The position numbers and the translations under genes were made by a program. DNA of 32,308 bases from Gammaproteobacteria bacterium (GTDB lineage: Bacteria; Pseudomonadota; Gammaproteobacteria; SZUA-229), in the NCBI GenBank assembly GCA_003228405.1, contig QIDK01000191.1:1-32308 (forward strand), written 5' to 3'. Positions 8,350 to 15,695 of this stretch are shown in pieces; the stretch's first letter is position 1; the number at the start of each line of letters is the position of its first letter. The notes under the pieces were generated by a model. It saw only the letters and a program-made list of their open reading frames with translations, searched no databases and had not been told where the DNA came from.

Positions 8350-9975
8350 ATGGCAGAACAAGTAGCAGCTCCAACCACAATGATGATACCTGTGCCAAGA
8401 TTTATCGGCGCAATACTCGGTATAGTCGTAACCGTTCTGGTGAGCATCGGGATTTATACCTGGGGCACAACACCGAATTTTTCATCTTTATACACAGGGC
8501 TTGAGCCGGGCGATGCGGCTGAAGTTGTGACAGCATTACAGTCGGCGGCCATACCTTATGAATTAAATGCAGCTTCTGGCTCGATAATGGTTGAATCGGG
8601 TCGAGTGCATGAGGCGCGTTTAAATCTGGCTGCACAGGGGCTACCCAGGGGCACAGCCATTGGCATTGAAATGCTGCAGCAGGAACAAAGTTTTGGAACC
8701 TCACAATTTGTTGAAAGCGCACGTTATCATCATGCGATGGAAACTGAGCTGGCACGCACCATTAGCACCATGCGAAATGTGAAATCTGTGAGGGTGCATT
8801 TAGCCATTCCCAAACATTCGGTATTTGTGCGTAAACAGGATAAACCCAGCGCATCGGTTGCTTTAAATCTTTACGGTGGGCGTGCCATTGAGCAGGGGCA
8901 GGTGAATGCAATTGTACATATGGTGGCATCTAGCATATCAAATTTAACCGCTGAAAATGTTACCGTGGTTGATCAGAGCGGTCGCCTTTTATCTTCTGGT
9001 GACCAGTCTGGAAATGTAGCCATGACGGCTAAACAATATGATTATTCGCGCAAGGTTGAAAAGGATTATGCGCGACGTATTGAACGTTTACTAGAGCCGA
9101 TTATGGGGGCGGGAAAAGTACGCGCTACGGTTAATGCAGAAATAGATTTTAGTCAGCAGGAAACCACCGAAGAGTTATTCAATAATACTAACCAGACCCT
9201 GCGCAGTGAGCAGGCTTCTCAGTCAGAGAAATTTGCGGCAAGTCGCGGTGGAGTTCCCGGTGCGCTGGCTAACCAGCCACCTGAAAGTGGACGGCTAGTG
9301 AAAGGTGCGGGTGAGGTAGGTCAGATGAGTACTACCCAGAAGCCATTAAATTCCAGTCAAAATTCAGTTAAAAATTACGAAGTAGATCGCACCATTCGGC
9401 ATTCGCGTCAGGGCAGTGGTATTGTCAAACGCCTTACGGTGGCGGTGCTGGTTGATGATAGAATGGTAATTGAAGATGGAGACGCTACACTTACTCCACT
9501 TACTAAGGAAGAGATCGCTCGTTTAACCACCCTGGTTCAGCAGACCATCGGTTTTAACCAGCAGCGAGGTGATATGGTAAATGTGATCAATGCATCTTTT
9601 GCACCGATAGAACCAGTTGAAGACATGCCAGAACCCACTATTATGGATAATAAGTGGATACCATTTGCACTGAAATGGATCTGGCCATTTATACTGATAA
9701 TGGTGGTTATATTTACAATATTGAAACCATCTATTAAAGGCTTGACCAGCTATACACCACCGACACCTGTATTAGCTTCACCGGAAGGCGGGGCAGCAGC
9801 AGGTGAAGCCGGAAAAACAGGTGAAGCAGGTGTTGCACAACTTGAGCATCAGGCAGGCAGCATTCCACTGCCATCGAATGAAGATGAGAAAATAGACTTT
9901 GCAAAGTCAATGGTTCAGCAGGATCCGAAAAAAGTGGCTAATGTTGTAAAAGAATGGGTGGGTAAAGAATTATAA
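8350..9975 (+). CDS. fliF: Flagellar MS-ring protein FliF
   Basis: FliF builds the MS-ring in the inner membrane, the base on which the rotor and export gate assemble. Two membrane segments are visible, ~18-38 (FIGAILGIVVTVLVSIGIYT) and ~440-460 (WIWPFILIMVVIFTIL), enclosing the periplasmic YscJ/FliF domain (LYTGLEPGDAAEVV, ARYHHAMETELARTI, VRVHLAIPKHSVFVR) and the FliF C domain with the NYEVDRTIRH block. The cytoplasmic C-terminus ends in the FliG-binding part (DFAKSMVQQDPKKVANVVKEW). 541 aa is slightly short for the family. AGG lies 8 nt before the ATG. fliG follows 15 bp downstream. Confidence 0.97.
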   Translation: MAEQVAAPTTMMIPVPRFIGAILGIVVTVLVSIGIYTWGTTPNFSSLYTGLEPGDAAEVVTALQSAAIPYELNAASGSIMVESGRVHEARLNLAAQGLPRGTAIGIEMLQQEQSFGTSQFVESARYHHAMETELARTISTMRNVKSVRVHLAIPKHSVFVRKQDKPSASVALNLYGGRAIEQGQVNAIVHMVASSISNLTAENVTVVDQSGRLLSSGDQSGNVAMTAKQYDYSRKVEKDYARRIERLLEPIMGAGKVRATVNAEIDFSQQETTEELFNNTNQTLRSEQASQSEKFAASRGGVPGALANQPPESGRLVKGAGEVGQMSTTQKPLNSSQNSVKNYEVDRTIRHSRQGSGIVKRLTVAVLVDDRMVIEDGDATLTPLTKEEIARLTTLVQQTIGFNQQRGDMVNVINASFAPIEPVEDMPEPTIMDNKWIPFALKWIWPFILIMVVIFTILKPSIKGLTSYTPPTPVLASPEGGAAAGEAGKTGEAGVAQLEHQAGSIPLPSNEDEKIDFAKSMVQQDPKKVANVVKEWVGKEL

Positions 9976-9990
9976 TGTATGTGAAAAATA

Positions 9991-11004
9991 ATGGTTGAAG
10001 AAAAAAACCTGGCATTATCCGGCGTGCAACGGGCAGCTGTGCTGTTAATGGCAATGGGCTCAGAAAATGCCGCCGAGGTTTTAAAACACTTAAACCCTAA
10101 AGAGGTGCAAAGTTTAGGTGCTGCCATGGCGAACCTGGAAAATGTGAATAAGAAAACCATGGCAGGTGTAATGGATAGCTTTATTTCTGCCGTCAGTGAT
10201 CAAACTTCTGTGGGCATTGGCCAGGAAGATTATATTCGTGACATGATGGTTAATGCATTAGGTGAAGATAAAGCCAATAATATGATTGACCGAATCTTGC
10301 TGGGCAGTGGGAATAAGGGGCTTGAGTCTTTAAAGTGGATGGATGCCCGTTCCGTGGCTGAAGTTATTCGTCTGGAACACCCGCAGATTATAGCCATCGT
10401 TTTATCTTATCTGGAACCTGATCAGTCTGCCGAAGTACTAAAAATATTACCAGAACGTGCACGTCCTGATATTTTAATGCGAGTTGCCTCATTAGAAGGT
10501 ATTCCACCTAAAGCATTGCAGGAACTGGACAAAATAATGGAAAAACAGTTTTCAGGAAGTCAGAGTGTCAGTCAGAATACCATGGGAGGGTTAAAAACCG
10601 CTGCCAACATTCTGAACTTTATGGATTCATCCATAGAAACCGCAATAATGGATTCTGTGAGTGAATATGATCAGGATATGCAGAATGGCATTTCAGAACT
10701 GATGTTTGTATTTGATAATTTAAATGATGTGGATGATCGTGGTATTCAGTCATTACTCAGGGAAATTTCGACCGATACCCTAACCCTTGCATTGAAAGGT
10801 GCCGAAGAAGGTCTTAAAGAAAAAATACTCAAGAATATGTCTAAACGTGCAGCCGAAATGTTACGCGAAGATATGGAAGCCCGTGGTCCGGTTCGTTTAA
10901 GTGAGGTGGAAGCCGCACAAAAAGAAATTATCACTACCGCACGTCGTCTTGCAGATGATGGTGAGATTATGCTCGGCGGAAGTGGAGCTGAAGAGTATGT
11001 CTAA
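9991..11004 (+). CDS. fliG: Flagellar motor switch protein FliG
   Basis: FliG is the rotor protein that joins the MS-ring to FliM and contacts the stator MotA for torque. 337 aa as usual. N domain 1-~100 (LSGVQRAAVLLMAMG, NPKEVQSLGAAMA), middle domain with the EHPQ motif at 129-132 (LEHPQIIAIVLSYL), and C domain with the charged torque helix region (LLREISTDTLTLALKGA, LKEKILKNMSKRAAEML, RGPVRLSEVEAAQ). Starts 15 bp after fliF with a weak ribosome site, so it probably depends on coupling. A 155-bp gap with a small hairpin separates it from fliH, unlike the tight spacing elsewhere in the run. Confidence 0.97.
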   Translation: MVEEKNLALSGVQRAAVLLMAMGSENAAEVLKHLNPKEVQSLGAAMANLENVNKKTMAGVMDSFISAVSDQTSVGIGQEDYIRDMMVNALGEDKANNMIDRILLGSGNKGLESLKWMDARSVAEVIRLEHPQIIAIVLSYLEPDQSAEVLKILPERARPDILMRVASLEGIPPKALQELDKIMEKQFSGSQSVSQNTMGGLKTAANILNFMDSSIETAIMDSVSEYDQDMQNGISELMFVFDNLNDVDDRGIQSLLREISTDTLTLALKGAEEGLKEKILKNMSKRAAEMLREDMEARGPVRLSEVEAAQKEIITTARRLADDGEIMLGGSGAEEYV

Positions 11005-11068
11005 GCCGGGAAATTTTGAAATCTGTAAGCTTTCTGTCATGAGCTGATCAGAGGTTTCAAAATAGCAG

Positions 11069-11086
11069 GTGCATCTTTCGATGCAC
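11069..11086 (+). repeat. Hairpin in the fliG-fliH gap
   Basis: GTGCATC TTTC GATGCAC forms a perfect 7-bp stem with a 4-nt loop. It is not followed by a T tract, so it is not a normal intrinsic terminator. It could be an mRNA processing or stability element within the operon. The rest of the 155-bp gap shows no open frame, and no exact -24/-12 site. Confidence 0.5.
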
Positions 11087-11159
11087 ATTGAATGCTGGAA
11101 ATATTATATACAGTGAGTCCTGTGAATAACGTAGGACTTGTGATGAATGATGTGAAATT

Positions 11160-11783
11160 ATGCCAAAAAAATTCAAAGTTTCTGAAAGTAAAATTCAGCA
11201 TTACGTACTACCGGAACTAACCGGTAATATCGTAGGCGCACAGGATGAATCATTGCGCCCGCAAACGGTAGAAGACATAGAAGCTATACAGAAACAGGCC
11301 TATGAAGAAGCCAGGCAGGAAGGTTTAAAAAAAGGTCTTGATGAAATGAAACTCAAGGCTAATCACCTGGTTTCCATGTTTAATTTTTTACAGCACCCCT
11401 TAGAAGAAGCAGACAAGGAAGTAGAGCATCAACTGGCAGATTTAGCCGTTGTTCTGGCGAAGCTTTTATGTAAAAAAGAATACAGTCTTGATGCACAGCA
11501 TATTCATAATCTGGTAAAAGAGTCACTGGAATATTTGCCCGTTAAGGCTCGTGATATTCGCGTGCATTTAAATTCGAGTGATATTGATTTATTAAAGCAG
11601 GCGGATATAAATACTCATGAACAAAGCTGGACCTGTATTTCTGATAATACGATAACCGCCGGTGGTTGTGTAATCGAATCTGACACTTCGCATATTGATG
11701 CTACGTTTGAAACCCGGGTACAGCAACTGGTAGACCAGCTCAGTTTGCATCAGCCGGGTGGGAATGATGATGCAACAGAGTGA
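11160..11783 (+). CDS. fliH: Flagellar export apparatus regulator FliH
   Basis: FliH dimers bind the export ATPase FliI, regulate it, and dock it at the C-ring. 207 aa. N-terminal region with VLPELTG and an Ala/Glu-rich helix (EAIQKQAYEEARQEGLKKGL) with the small-residue periodicity common in FliH. The C domain has LADLAVVLAKLLCKKEY, LVKESLEYLPVKARDIRVHL and the WTCISDNTITAGGCVIESD block, which matches the conserved GGCxIE(S/T) motif. Start ATG 11160 is fixed by a TGA in frame 12 nt upstream; the ribosome site is weak. The end overlaps the fliI start by 14-20 nt depending on which of three ATGs is used. Confidence 0.93.
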   Translation: MPKKFKVSESKIQHYVLPELTGNIVGAQDESLRPQTVEDIEAIQKQAYEEARQEGLKKGLDEMKLKANHLVSMFNFLQHPLEEADKEVEHQLADLAVVLAKLLCKKEYSLDAQHIHNLVKESLEYLPVKARDIRVHLNSSDIDLLKQADINTHEQSWTCISDNTITAGGCVIESDTSHIDATFETRVQQLVDQLSLHQPGGNDDATE

Positions 11784-13143
11784 ACATTATCAGCGTTGGG
11801 TTAAAAGCCTTGCTAAAAAACAGGCACATATAAACTCACCGGAGCCGGTAGTTGAAGGCTGTTTAACCCGCATGGTGGGTTTAACATTAGAAGCCATTGG
11901 CTGTGAAGCGGCGGTGGGCACCAGCTGTAATATTGTGGCACCGGGCAATCACTGTATTGAAGCAGAAGTGGTTGGTTTTTCCGGGGATAAAACCTATTTA
12001 ATGGCCATGGGTGAAAGCCGTGGTCTGGTGCCTAATGCGAAAGTGATACCGGTGGGGCATTCCAGTTTTATTAAAATTTCCGAAGATTTTCTGGGGCGAG
12101 TGATTGATGGCCGGGGACGGCCACTGGATGGCAAGGGGCCGATTCAGATGAACCATGAACTGGCCTCGGATATGCCGCTGGCAGGAAAAGCCATCAATCC
12201 GCTGATGCGAGACCCCATAAAACAACCATTAGATGTGGGGGTGCGGGCAATTAATTCTTTGCTCACAGTTGGTCGAGGGCAACGCATGGGTCTGTTTGCC
12301 GGCACCGGTGTCGGCAAAAGTATTTTATTAGGCATGATGACCAAATACACGGAAGCCGATGTAATTGTGGTGGGGCTAATTGGCGAACGGGGTCGTGAAG
12401 TAAAAGAATTTGTGCAGGATATCCTCGGCCCGAAAGGTATTAAACGAGCCTGTGTGGTTGCTGCTCCCGCAGATTCATCCCCCCTGGTTAGAATTCATGG
12501 CGCTATGTTAGCCACCAGTGTTGCAGAATACTTTCGTGATCAGGGAAAAAAAGTTTTATTGCTTATGGATTCATTATCACGTTTTGCCCAGGCACAACGT
12601 GAAATTGGTTTATCTATTTCTGAACCCCCGGCCACGCGGGGTTATCCACCCTCGGTGTTTGCACGCATTCCCCAGTTAGTTGAGCGAGCGGGTAATGGTG
12701 CTGCAGGGCAGGGGTCCATTACCGCATTTTATACCGTACTAACGGAAGGCGATGATAATAATGACCCGATTGCCGATGCGGCACGGGGTATTTTAGATGG
12801 GCATATCGTGTTATCCCGACAGCTGGCCGATATGGGCCAGTACCCGGCAATCGATCTAGAATCGTCCGTGAGCCGGGTGATGCCAATGGTTATTACCGAT
12901 AATCAGTTACAGCAAAGCCAGCAGATAAAGCAACTATACTCATTATATGAACAGAACCGTGACCTGATTAATGTGGGTGCTTATCAGCAGGGGAGTAATG
13001 CCTCGATTGATCAGGCGATAGCCATGCAGCCACACATACAGGAGTTTATGCGGCAGGGAATGAATGAAGCGGTTTCGTTTCAGCAGAGCCAGCAGATGCT
13101 TGATCAGTTGCTTGCTCAGGCTCAGGCTCAGACTGAGGAATAA
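11770..13143 (+). CDS. fliI: Flagellum-specific export ATPase FliI
   Basis: FliI is the F1-beta-like ATPase of flagellar type III export, in the cytoplasm with FliH and FliJ. Walker A AGTGVGKS at 177-184 (numbered from ATG 11770), Walker B VLLLMDSLSRFA, catalytic Glu in GLIGERGREVKEF, and the export-ATPase signature PPATRGYPPSVFA. Three ATGs in a row (11764, 11767, 11770) follow an upstream GTG at 11758; I choose 11770 because GGTGGG at 11757-11762 is then 7 nt away. About 457 aa, normal. The start lies inside the fliH end. Right after the stop comes a 26-bp perfect palindrome with heptamer repeats that separates fliI from fliJ. Confidence 0.97.
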   Translation: MQQSEHYQRWVKSLAKKQAHINSPEPVVEGCLTRMVGLTLEAIGCEAAVGTSCNIVAPGNHCIEAEVVGFSGDKTYLMAMGESRGLVPNAKVIPVGHSSFIKISEDFLGRVIDGRGRPLDGKGPIQMNHELASDMPLAGKAINPLMRDPIKQPLDVGVRAINSLLTVGRGQRMGLFAGTGVGKSILLGMMTKYTEADVIVVGLIGERGREVKEFVQDILGPKGIKRACVVAAPADSSPLVRIHGAMLATSVAEYFRDQGKKVLLLMDSLSRFAQAQREIGLSISEPPATRGYPPSVFARIPQLVERAGNGAAGQGSITAFYTVLTEGDDNNDPIADAARGILDGHIVLSRQLADMGQYPAIDLESSVSRVMPMVITDNQLQQSQQIKQLYSLYEQNRDLINVGAYQQGSNASIDQAIAMQPHIQEFMRQGMNEAVSFQQSQQMLDQLLAQAQAQTEE

Positions 13144-13145
13144 AG

Positions 13146-13200
13146 ATAGTCGTAAGTCTTAAGACTTACGACTTACGACTTACGACTTACGACTATTTTT
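13146..13200 (+). repeat. Palindrome and heptamer array between fliI and fliJ
   Basis: A perfect 26-bp palindrome (13148-13173) leads into four tandem GACTTAC heptamers (13163-13190) plus a partial fifth. The first 13 bases (13146-13158) also pair perfectly with 13184-13196, and TTTT follows, so the RNA can form a terminator-like hairpin immediately before fliJ. It shares the AAGTCTTAAG core with the heptamer array after fleQ. Confidence 0.85.
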
Positions 13201-13203
13201 CCC

Positions 13204-13644
13204 ATGAGATCAAAACGAATTAAACCCATCGCAAAACATGCAGACCAGCTGCAACAGCAGGCGGTGCAGGTTTATGTGGCCGCTCAACAGACAGTCGTTG
13301 ATGCACAGCTACAGTTAGAGCAGCTGATTGAATATCGGGGGGAATACAGTTCCGGCCGGGTAAGTGGGGGTTTAAATGCCACCCAGTTAAGAGACTATCA
13401 ACTGTTTCTGAATAAACTCAATCAGAGTATTGAACAGGCCCGGTTGAATATACAGCAAAAGAAACTGCAATGTGAACAGCAAAAAATCAACTGGCTTAAA
13501 ACCCGTTCACGCAGCAAGGCACTGGATGCGGTGGTTGAAAAATATCGATTGCAGGAAGCACAGATTGAGGCAAGGATTGAGCAGAAAGAACAGGATGAGT
13601 TTGCCAGCCGGATTTCAACATATCGACGTAAGACTATCTTTTAA
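13204..13644 (+). CDS. fliJ: Flagellar export chaperone/stalk FliJ
   Basis: FliJ is the coiled-coil stalk in the FliI ring that couples it to the export gate and moves chaperones. 146 aa, two long antiparallel helices rich in Gln, Lys and Glu: ~15-60 (QLQQQAVQVYVAAQQTVVDA) and ~75-140 (RSKALDAVVEKYRLQEAQIE). The N-terminus RSKRIKPIAKHADQLQQQA and the LNATQLRDYQLFLNKLNQSI block are FliJ-like. Odd: the ATG is preceded by TATTTTTCCC with no Shine-Dalgarno sequence, because a palindromic heptamer array fills the 60 bp after fliI. Translation may be weak or use a different mode. No alternative start is better placed. Confidence 0.9.
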   Translation: MRSKRIKPIAKHADQLQQQAVQVYVAAQQTVVDAQLQLEQLIEYRGEYSSGRVSGGLNATQLRDYQLFLNKLNQSIEQARLNIQQKKLQCEQQKINWLKTRSRSKALDAVVEKYRLQEAQIEARIEQKEQDEFASRISTYRRKTIF

Positions 13645-13647
13645 AAC

Positions 13648-13665
13648 CTGGCCCGTCATTTGCAA
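13648..13665 (+). promoter_or_regulatory. sigma-54 promoter of fliK
   Basis: CTGGCCCGTCATTTGCAA: GG (13650-13651) and GC (13662-13663) are exactly 12 bp apart and both halves match the consensus well. The start would be near 13675, 30 bp before the fliK ATG. A 10-bp inverted repeat (13667-13676 with 13687-13696) spans the predicted start and reaches into the ACAGG ribosome site. Confidence 0.85.
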
Positions 13666-13704
13666 CTGTCTTAGTAACACAATCAATACTGAGACAGGTG
13701 TTCT

Positions 13705-15051
13705 ATGGAATTACTGCAAAAAATTGATGTAAAAGCAGCTGGCGCCGGGCAAAAGTCAGTGGAAAATCAGCCAGGCTCAAGCGGGGCTGATGGGGATGAC
13801 AGGCAGCAAAATAATGTATTTAAAGATCAGCTGAATCAACAGATCGATCAGTCAAAGGCCAACGTTAGCCAGAAGAAAACCGATAATAATCAACAAGATA
13901 ACGGTTTTCAGGGGAAAGAGGGTGTGGTTGCTGAAGAACTGCGTGATACTGCAGAAGTGACATCGGGTGGGCTGCCGGAAACAACTGAAATTGACACAGT
14001 GGTAGCGGCTCAGTTTGCGGCCCTGTCAGCGCCATTAACTGATATCGAAATTGATTTAAACCAGCCTTTAGCTGCCACTCGGTTGCCGCAAACAGGCAGC
14101 AGTTTGCCGCTGCCATCAGAGCTTATTTCAACGGCGGTGAATTCAGAAAATCTACAGCAAACCCTGATTGCATCTCAGGCAGTTAGTTTAACGGGAGTAA
14201 CGGCTGAAGCTGTAAAACCACAACAGTCAGTGACTGAGGCTGTAAAGCCACAACAGCCATTGACTGAGGTTGTAATGCTGCAACAGAAAGAACTAATAAA
14301 TAAAGTACAGCTGCAGAAAACTGACGTTGCTACCACGAATGTTCGGGCAGCAAAATCTGAGACCCTGGCCGTAGCGGCCAGTTTAAGCACCAGTTTGTCT
14401 GAGAAAGCCATTACCCAGGATGCACGCTATTCGAAAATTCTCAGTGAAATGCCAACAACAGAAGTCATTGCACAAACGACACGTCTGCAACAGGTTCCAG
14501 TTACCACCGCATTATCCGCCGGTTCTGCATTGGCTCAAAATGTAACTGCACCCGCAACAGGCCTGATTAATGAATCGGCTTCTTCTTTAAATACCTCAAA
14601 CCCATTGAGTAATAGCTTAAACTCTGCAATCAGCGCCAATATACAAAGCCCTAACTGGTCACAGCAAATGACGCAACAGGTTTCGTATATGCTTAAAGGC
14701 GGTTTTCAGCAGGCAGAAATTAAATTAAACCCGGCGCACCTGGGGCCAATGGAAATAAAACTGACGGTAAATGACGACCAGGCCAGCATTAGTTTTGTCG
14801 CCCAGCATGCACCGGTACGAGAAGCACTGGATGCCGCTTTACCCAGATTAAGAGAAATGCTTGAACAACAGGGTTTAAATCTGGCCGATGTGGATGTATC
14901 TACTCAGTCTGAGCAACAACAGGCAGAGCAGCAACAGACCAGCTCCGAATTGCATGCGGAACAAACAGCAGAACAGACCGAGGCCATGACTGCAGAACAG
15001 GAAGTTGTTGTGAAAATGGATGTTAGTTCAGGTGTTAATATATTTGCTTAA
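13705..15051 (+). CDS. fliK: Flagellar hook-length control protein FliK
   Basis: FliK is exported during hook growth, measures hook length, and switches the export gate through its C domain. 448 aa. Residues 1-~310 are a low-complexity Gln/Thr/Ala-rich ruler region with almost no conserved sequence, as expected. It holds a 30-bp tandem repeat (EAVKPQQ.. units at ~167-195). The C-terminal Flg_hook domain is ~318-402: WSQQMTQQVSYMLKGGFQQA, LNPAHLGPMEI (341-351), VREALDAALPRLREML and LNLADVDV. A Gln-rich tail follows. It has its own sigma-54 promoter. In Pseudomonas fliK begins a separate fliKLMNOPQR cluster, whereas here no flagellar structural gene follows. Confidence 0.95.
   Translation: MELLQKIDVKAAGAGQKSVENQPGSSGADGDDRQQNNVFKDQLNQQIDQSKANVSQKKTDNNQQDNGFQGKEGVVAEELRDTAEVTSGGLPETTEIDTVVAAQFAALSAPLTDIEIDLNQPLAATRLPQTGSSLPLPSELISTAVNSENLQQTLIASQAVSLTGVTAEAVKPQQSVTEAVKPQQPLTEVVMLQQKELINKVQLQKTDVATTNVRAAKSETLAVAASLSTSLSEKAITQDARYSKILSEMPTTEVIAQTTRLQQVPVTTALSAGSALAQNVTAPATGLINESASSLNTSNPLSNSLNSAISANIQSPNWSQQMTQQVSYMLKGGFQQAEIKLNPAHLGPMEIKLTVNDDQASISFVAQHAPVREALDAALPRLREMLEQQGLNLADVDVSTQSEQQQAEQQQTSSELHAEQTAEQTEAMTAEQEVVVKMDVSSGVNIFA
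14204..14286 (+). repeat. 30-bp tandem repeat inside fliK
   Basis: Two full 30-bp units (14204-14233 and 14234-14263) and a degenerate third (14264-14286) encode the ten-residue motif TEAVKPQQxx. Unit 2 differs from unit 1 at only a few bases. The period is a multiple of three, so copy-number change would alter the ruler length without a frameshift. Confidence 0.8.
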
Positions 15052-15099
15052 AGGGCGGATATTGGTTTATAAGTGCAAGCTCAAAGTCAAAAACTTTTC

Positions 15100-15192
15100 A
15101 CCGCAGAGGACGCAGAGGTTTTTATTGTTTGTGCTGCGCACAAACTAATAATTAATAAGCTTTTCTCAGCGTACCTCTGCGCCCTCTGCGGT
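15100..15192. repeat. Nested inverted-repeat element (ACCGCAGAGG type)
   Basis: Two 20-base arms, 15100-15119 and 15173-15192, are inverted copies with one mismatch. The arm itself is made of two near-copies of CGCAGAGG. The 53-bp centre holds a second perfect hairpin, GTTTGTGC TGC GCACAAAC (15127-15145). I know this ACCGCAGAGG/CCTCTGCGGT motif as a recurrent dispersed intergenic palindrome in several bacterial genomes. No open frame is inside; it lies in the 329-bp gap after fliK. Confidence 0.8.
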
Positions 15193-15226
15193 TCAATCTT
15201 TCGTTTTAATCAGCATTCCCTGTAGG

Positions 15227-15249
15227 TTGGGCTGAGGTACGAAGCCCAA
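15227..15249. repeat. Small dispersed palindrome (TTGGGCT type)
   Basis: TTGGGCT (15227-15233) and AGCCCAA (15243-15249) form a 7-bp stem with a 9-nt loop, preceded by TGTAGG. This TGTAGGTTGGGCT...AGCCCAAC form resembles small repeats common in proteobacterial intergenic DNA. It is 35 bp after the nested element. Confidence 0.6.
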
Positions 15250-15264
15250 CAACTGTATCCTCGT

Positions 15265-15296
15265 AACCGATTTTAACAAATCAGCCGGTTTTTTTT
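15265..15296 (+). terminator. Likely terminator downstream of fliK
   Basis: AACCG (15265-15269) pairs with CGGTT (15286-15290), extended by ATTT/AAAT with a 4-nt bulge, and is followed by six more T. Its place about 215 bp after fliK and 85 bp before the next gene suits the end of the flagellar transcript. Confidence 0.6.
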
Positions 15297-15380
15297 GAAA
15301 GCCTTCTATACTTGAGTTATCAGTCTTCTTTTTAATCAAATAATATTGAATGAGCTATATTAATAAAACAGGAAATAGAT

Positions 15381-15686
15381 ATGAGTATTGCAACTGATGT
15401 ATCTAGTGATAATAAATCTGCAACCATAAAAATAAATGGTCGGTTTGATTTTAGTTTGCATAATGATTTTAGAAAATCATATAAAGATGTGAATCTATCA
15501 GCAGGAGAATATAATATTGATTTATCAACGACTGAATATATGGATAGTTCGGCTCTGGGCATGCTATTACTTCTAAAAGAACATGCGGATTCTCAGAGTT
15601 GCACGGTGAAATTATCCGGCTTTAGTGATGAAATAAAAGAAATACTGGCTATTGCCAGTTTTGAAAAATTATTTACACTGGCCTGA
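15381..15686 (+). CDS. STAS anti-anti-sigma factor, HsbA-like
   Basis: Single-domain STAS protein of 101 aa. Such proteins are switched by serine phosphorylation and, when unphosphorylated, bind an anti-sigma factor or other partner. The phosphoserine loop is visible as MDSSALGMLLLL with candidate Ser56/Ser57, preceded by the beta strand SVATIKINGRFD-type segment (KSATIKINGRFDF). AGGAAA lies 5 nt before the ATG. Next to a receiver-PP2C-HATPase regulator and a flagellar cluster, the closest known counterpart is HsbA of Pseudomonas aeruginosa, which switches between FlgM (flagellar) and a diguanylate cyclase (attachment). That role is inference from architecture and place. It stops 9 nt before, and in the same frame as, the next gene. 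Confidence 0.88.
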   Translation: MSIATDVSSDNKSATIKINGRFDFSLHNDFRKSYKDVNLSAGEYNIDLSTTEYMDSSALGMLLLLKEHADSQSCTVKLSGFSDEIKEILAIASFEKLFTLA

Positions 15687-15695
15687 GTTTTTTTC

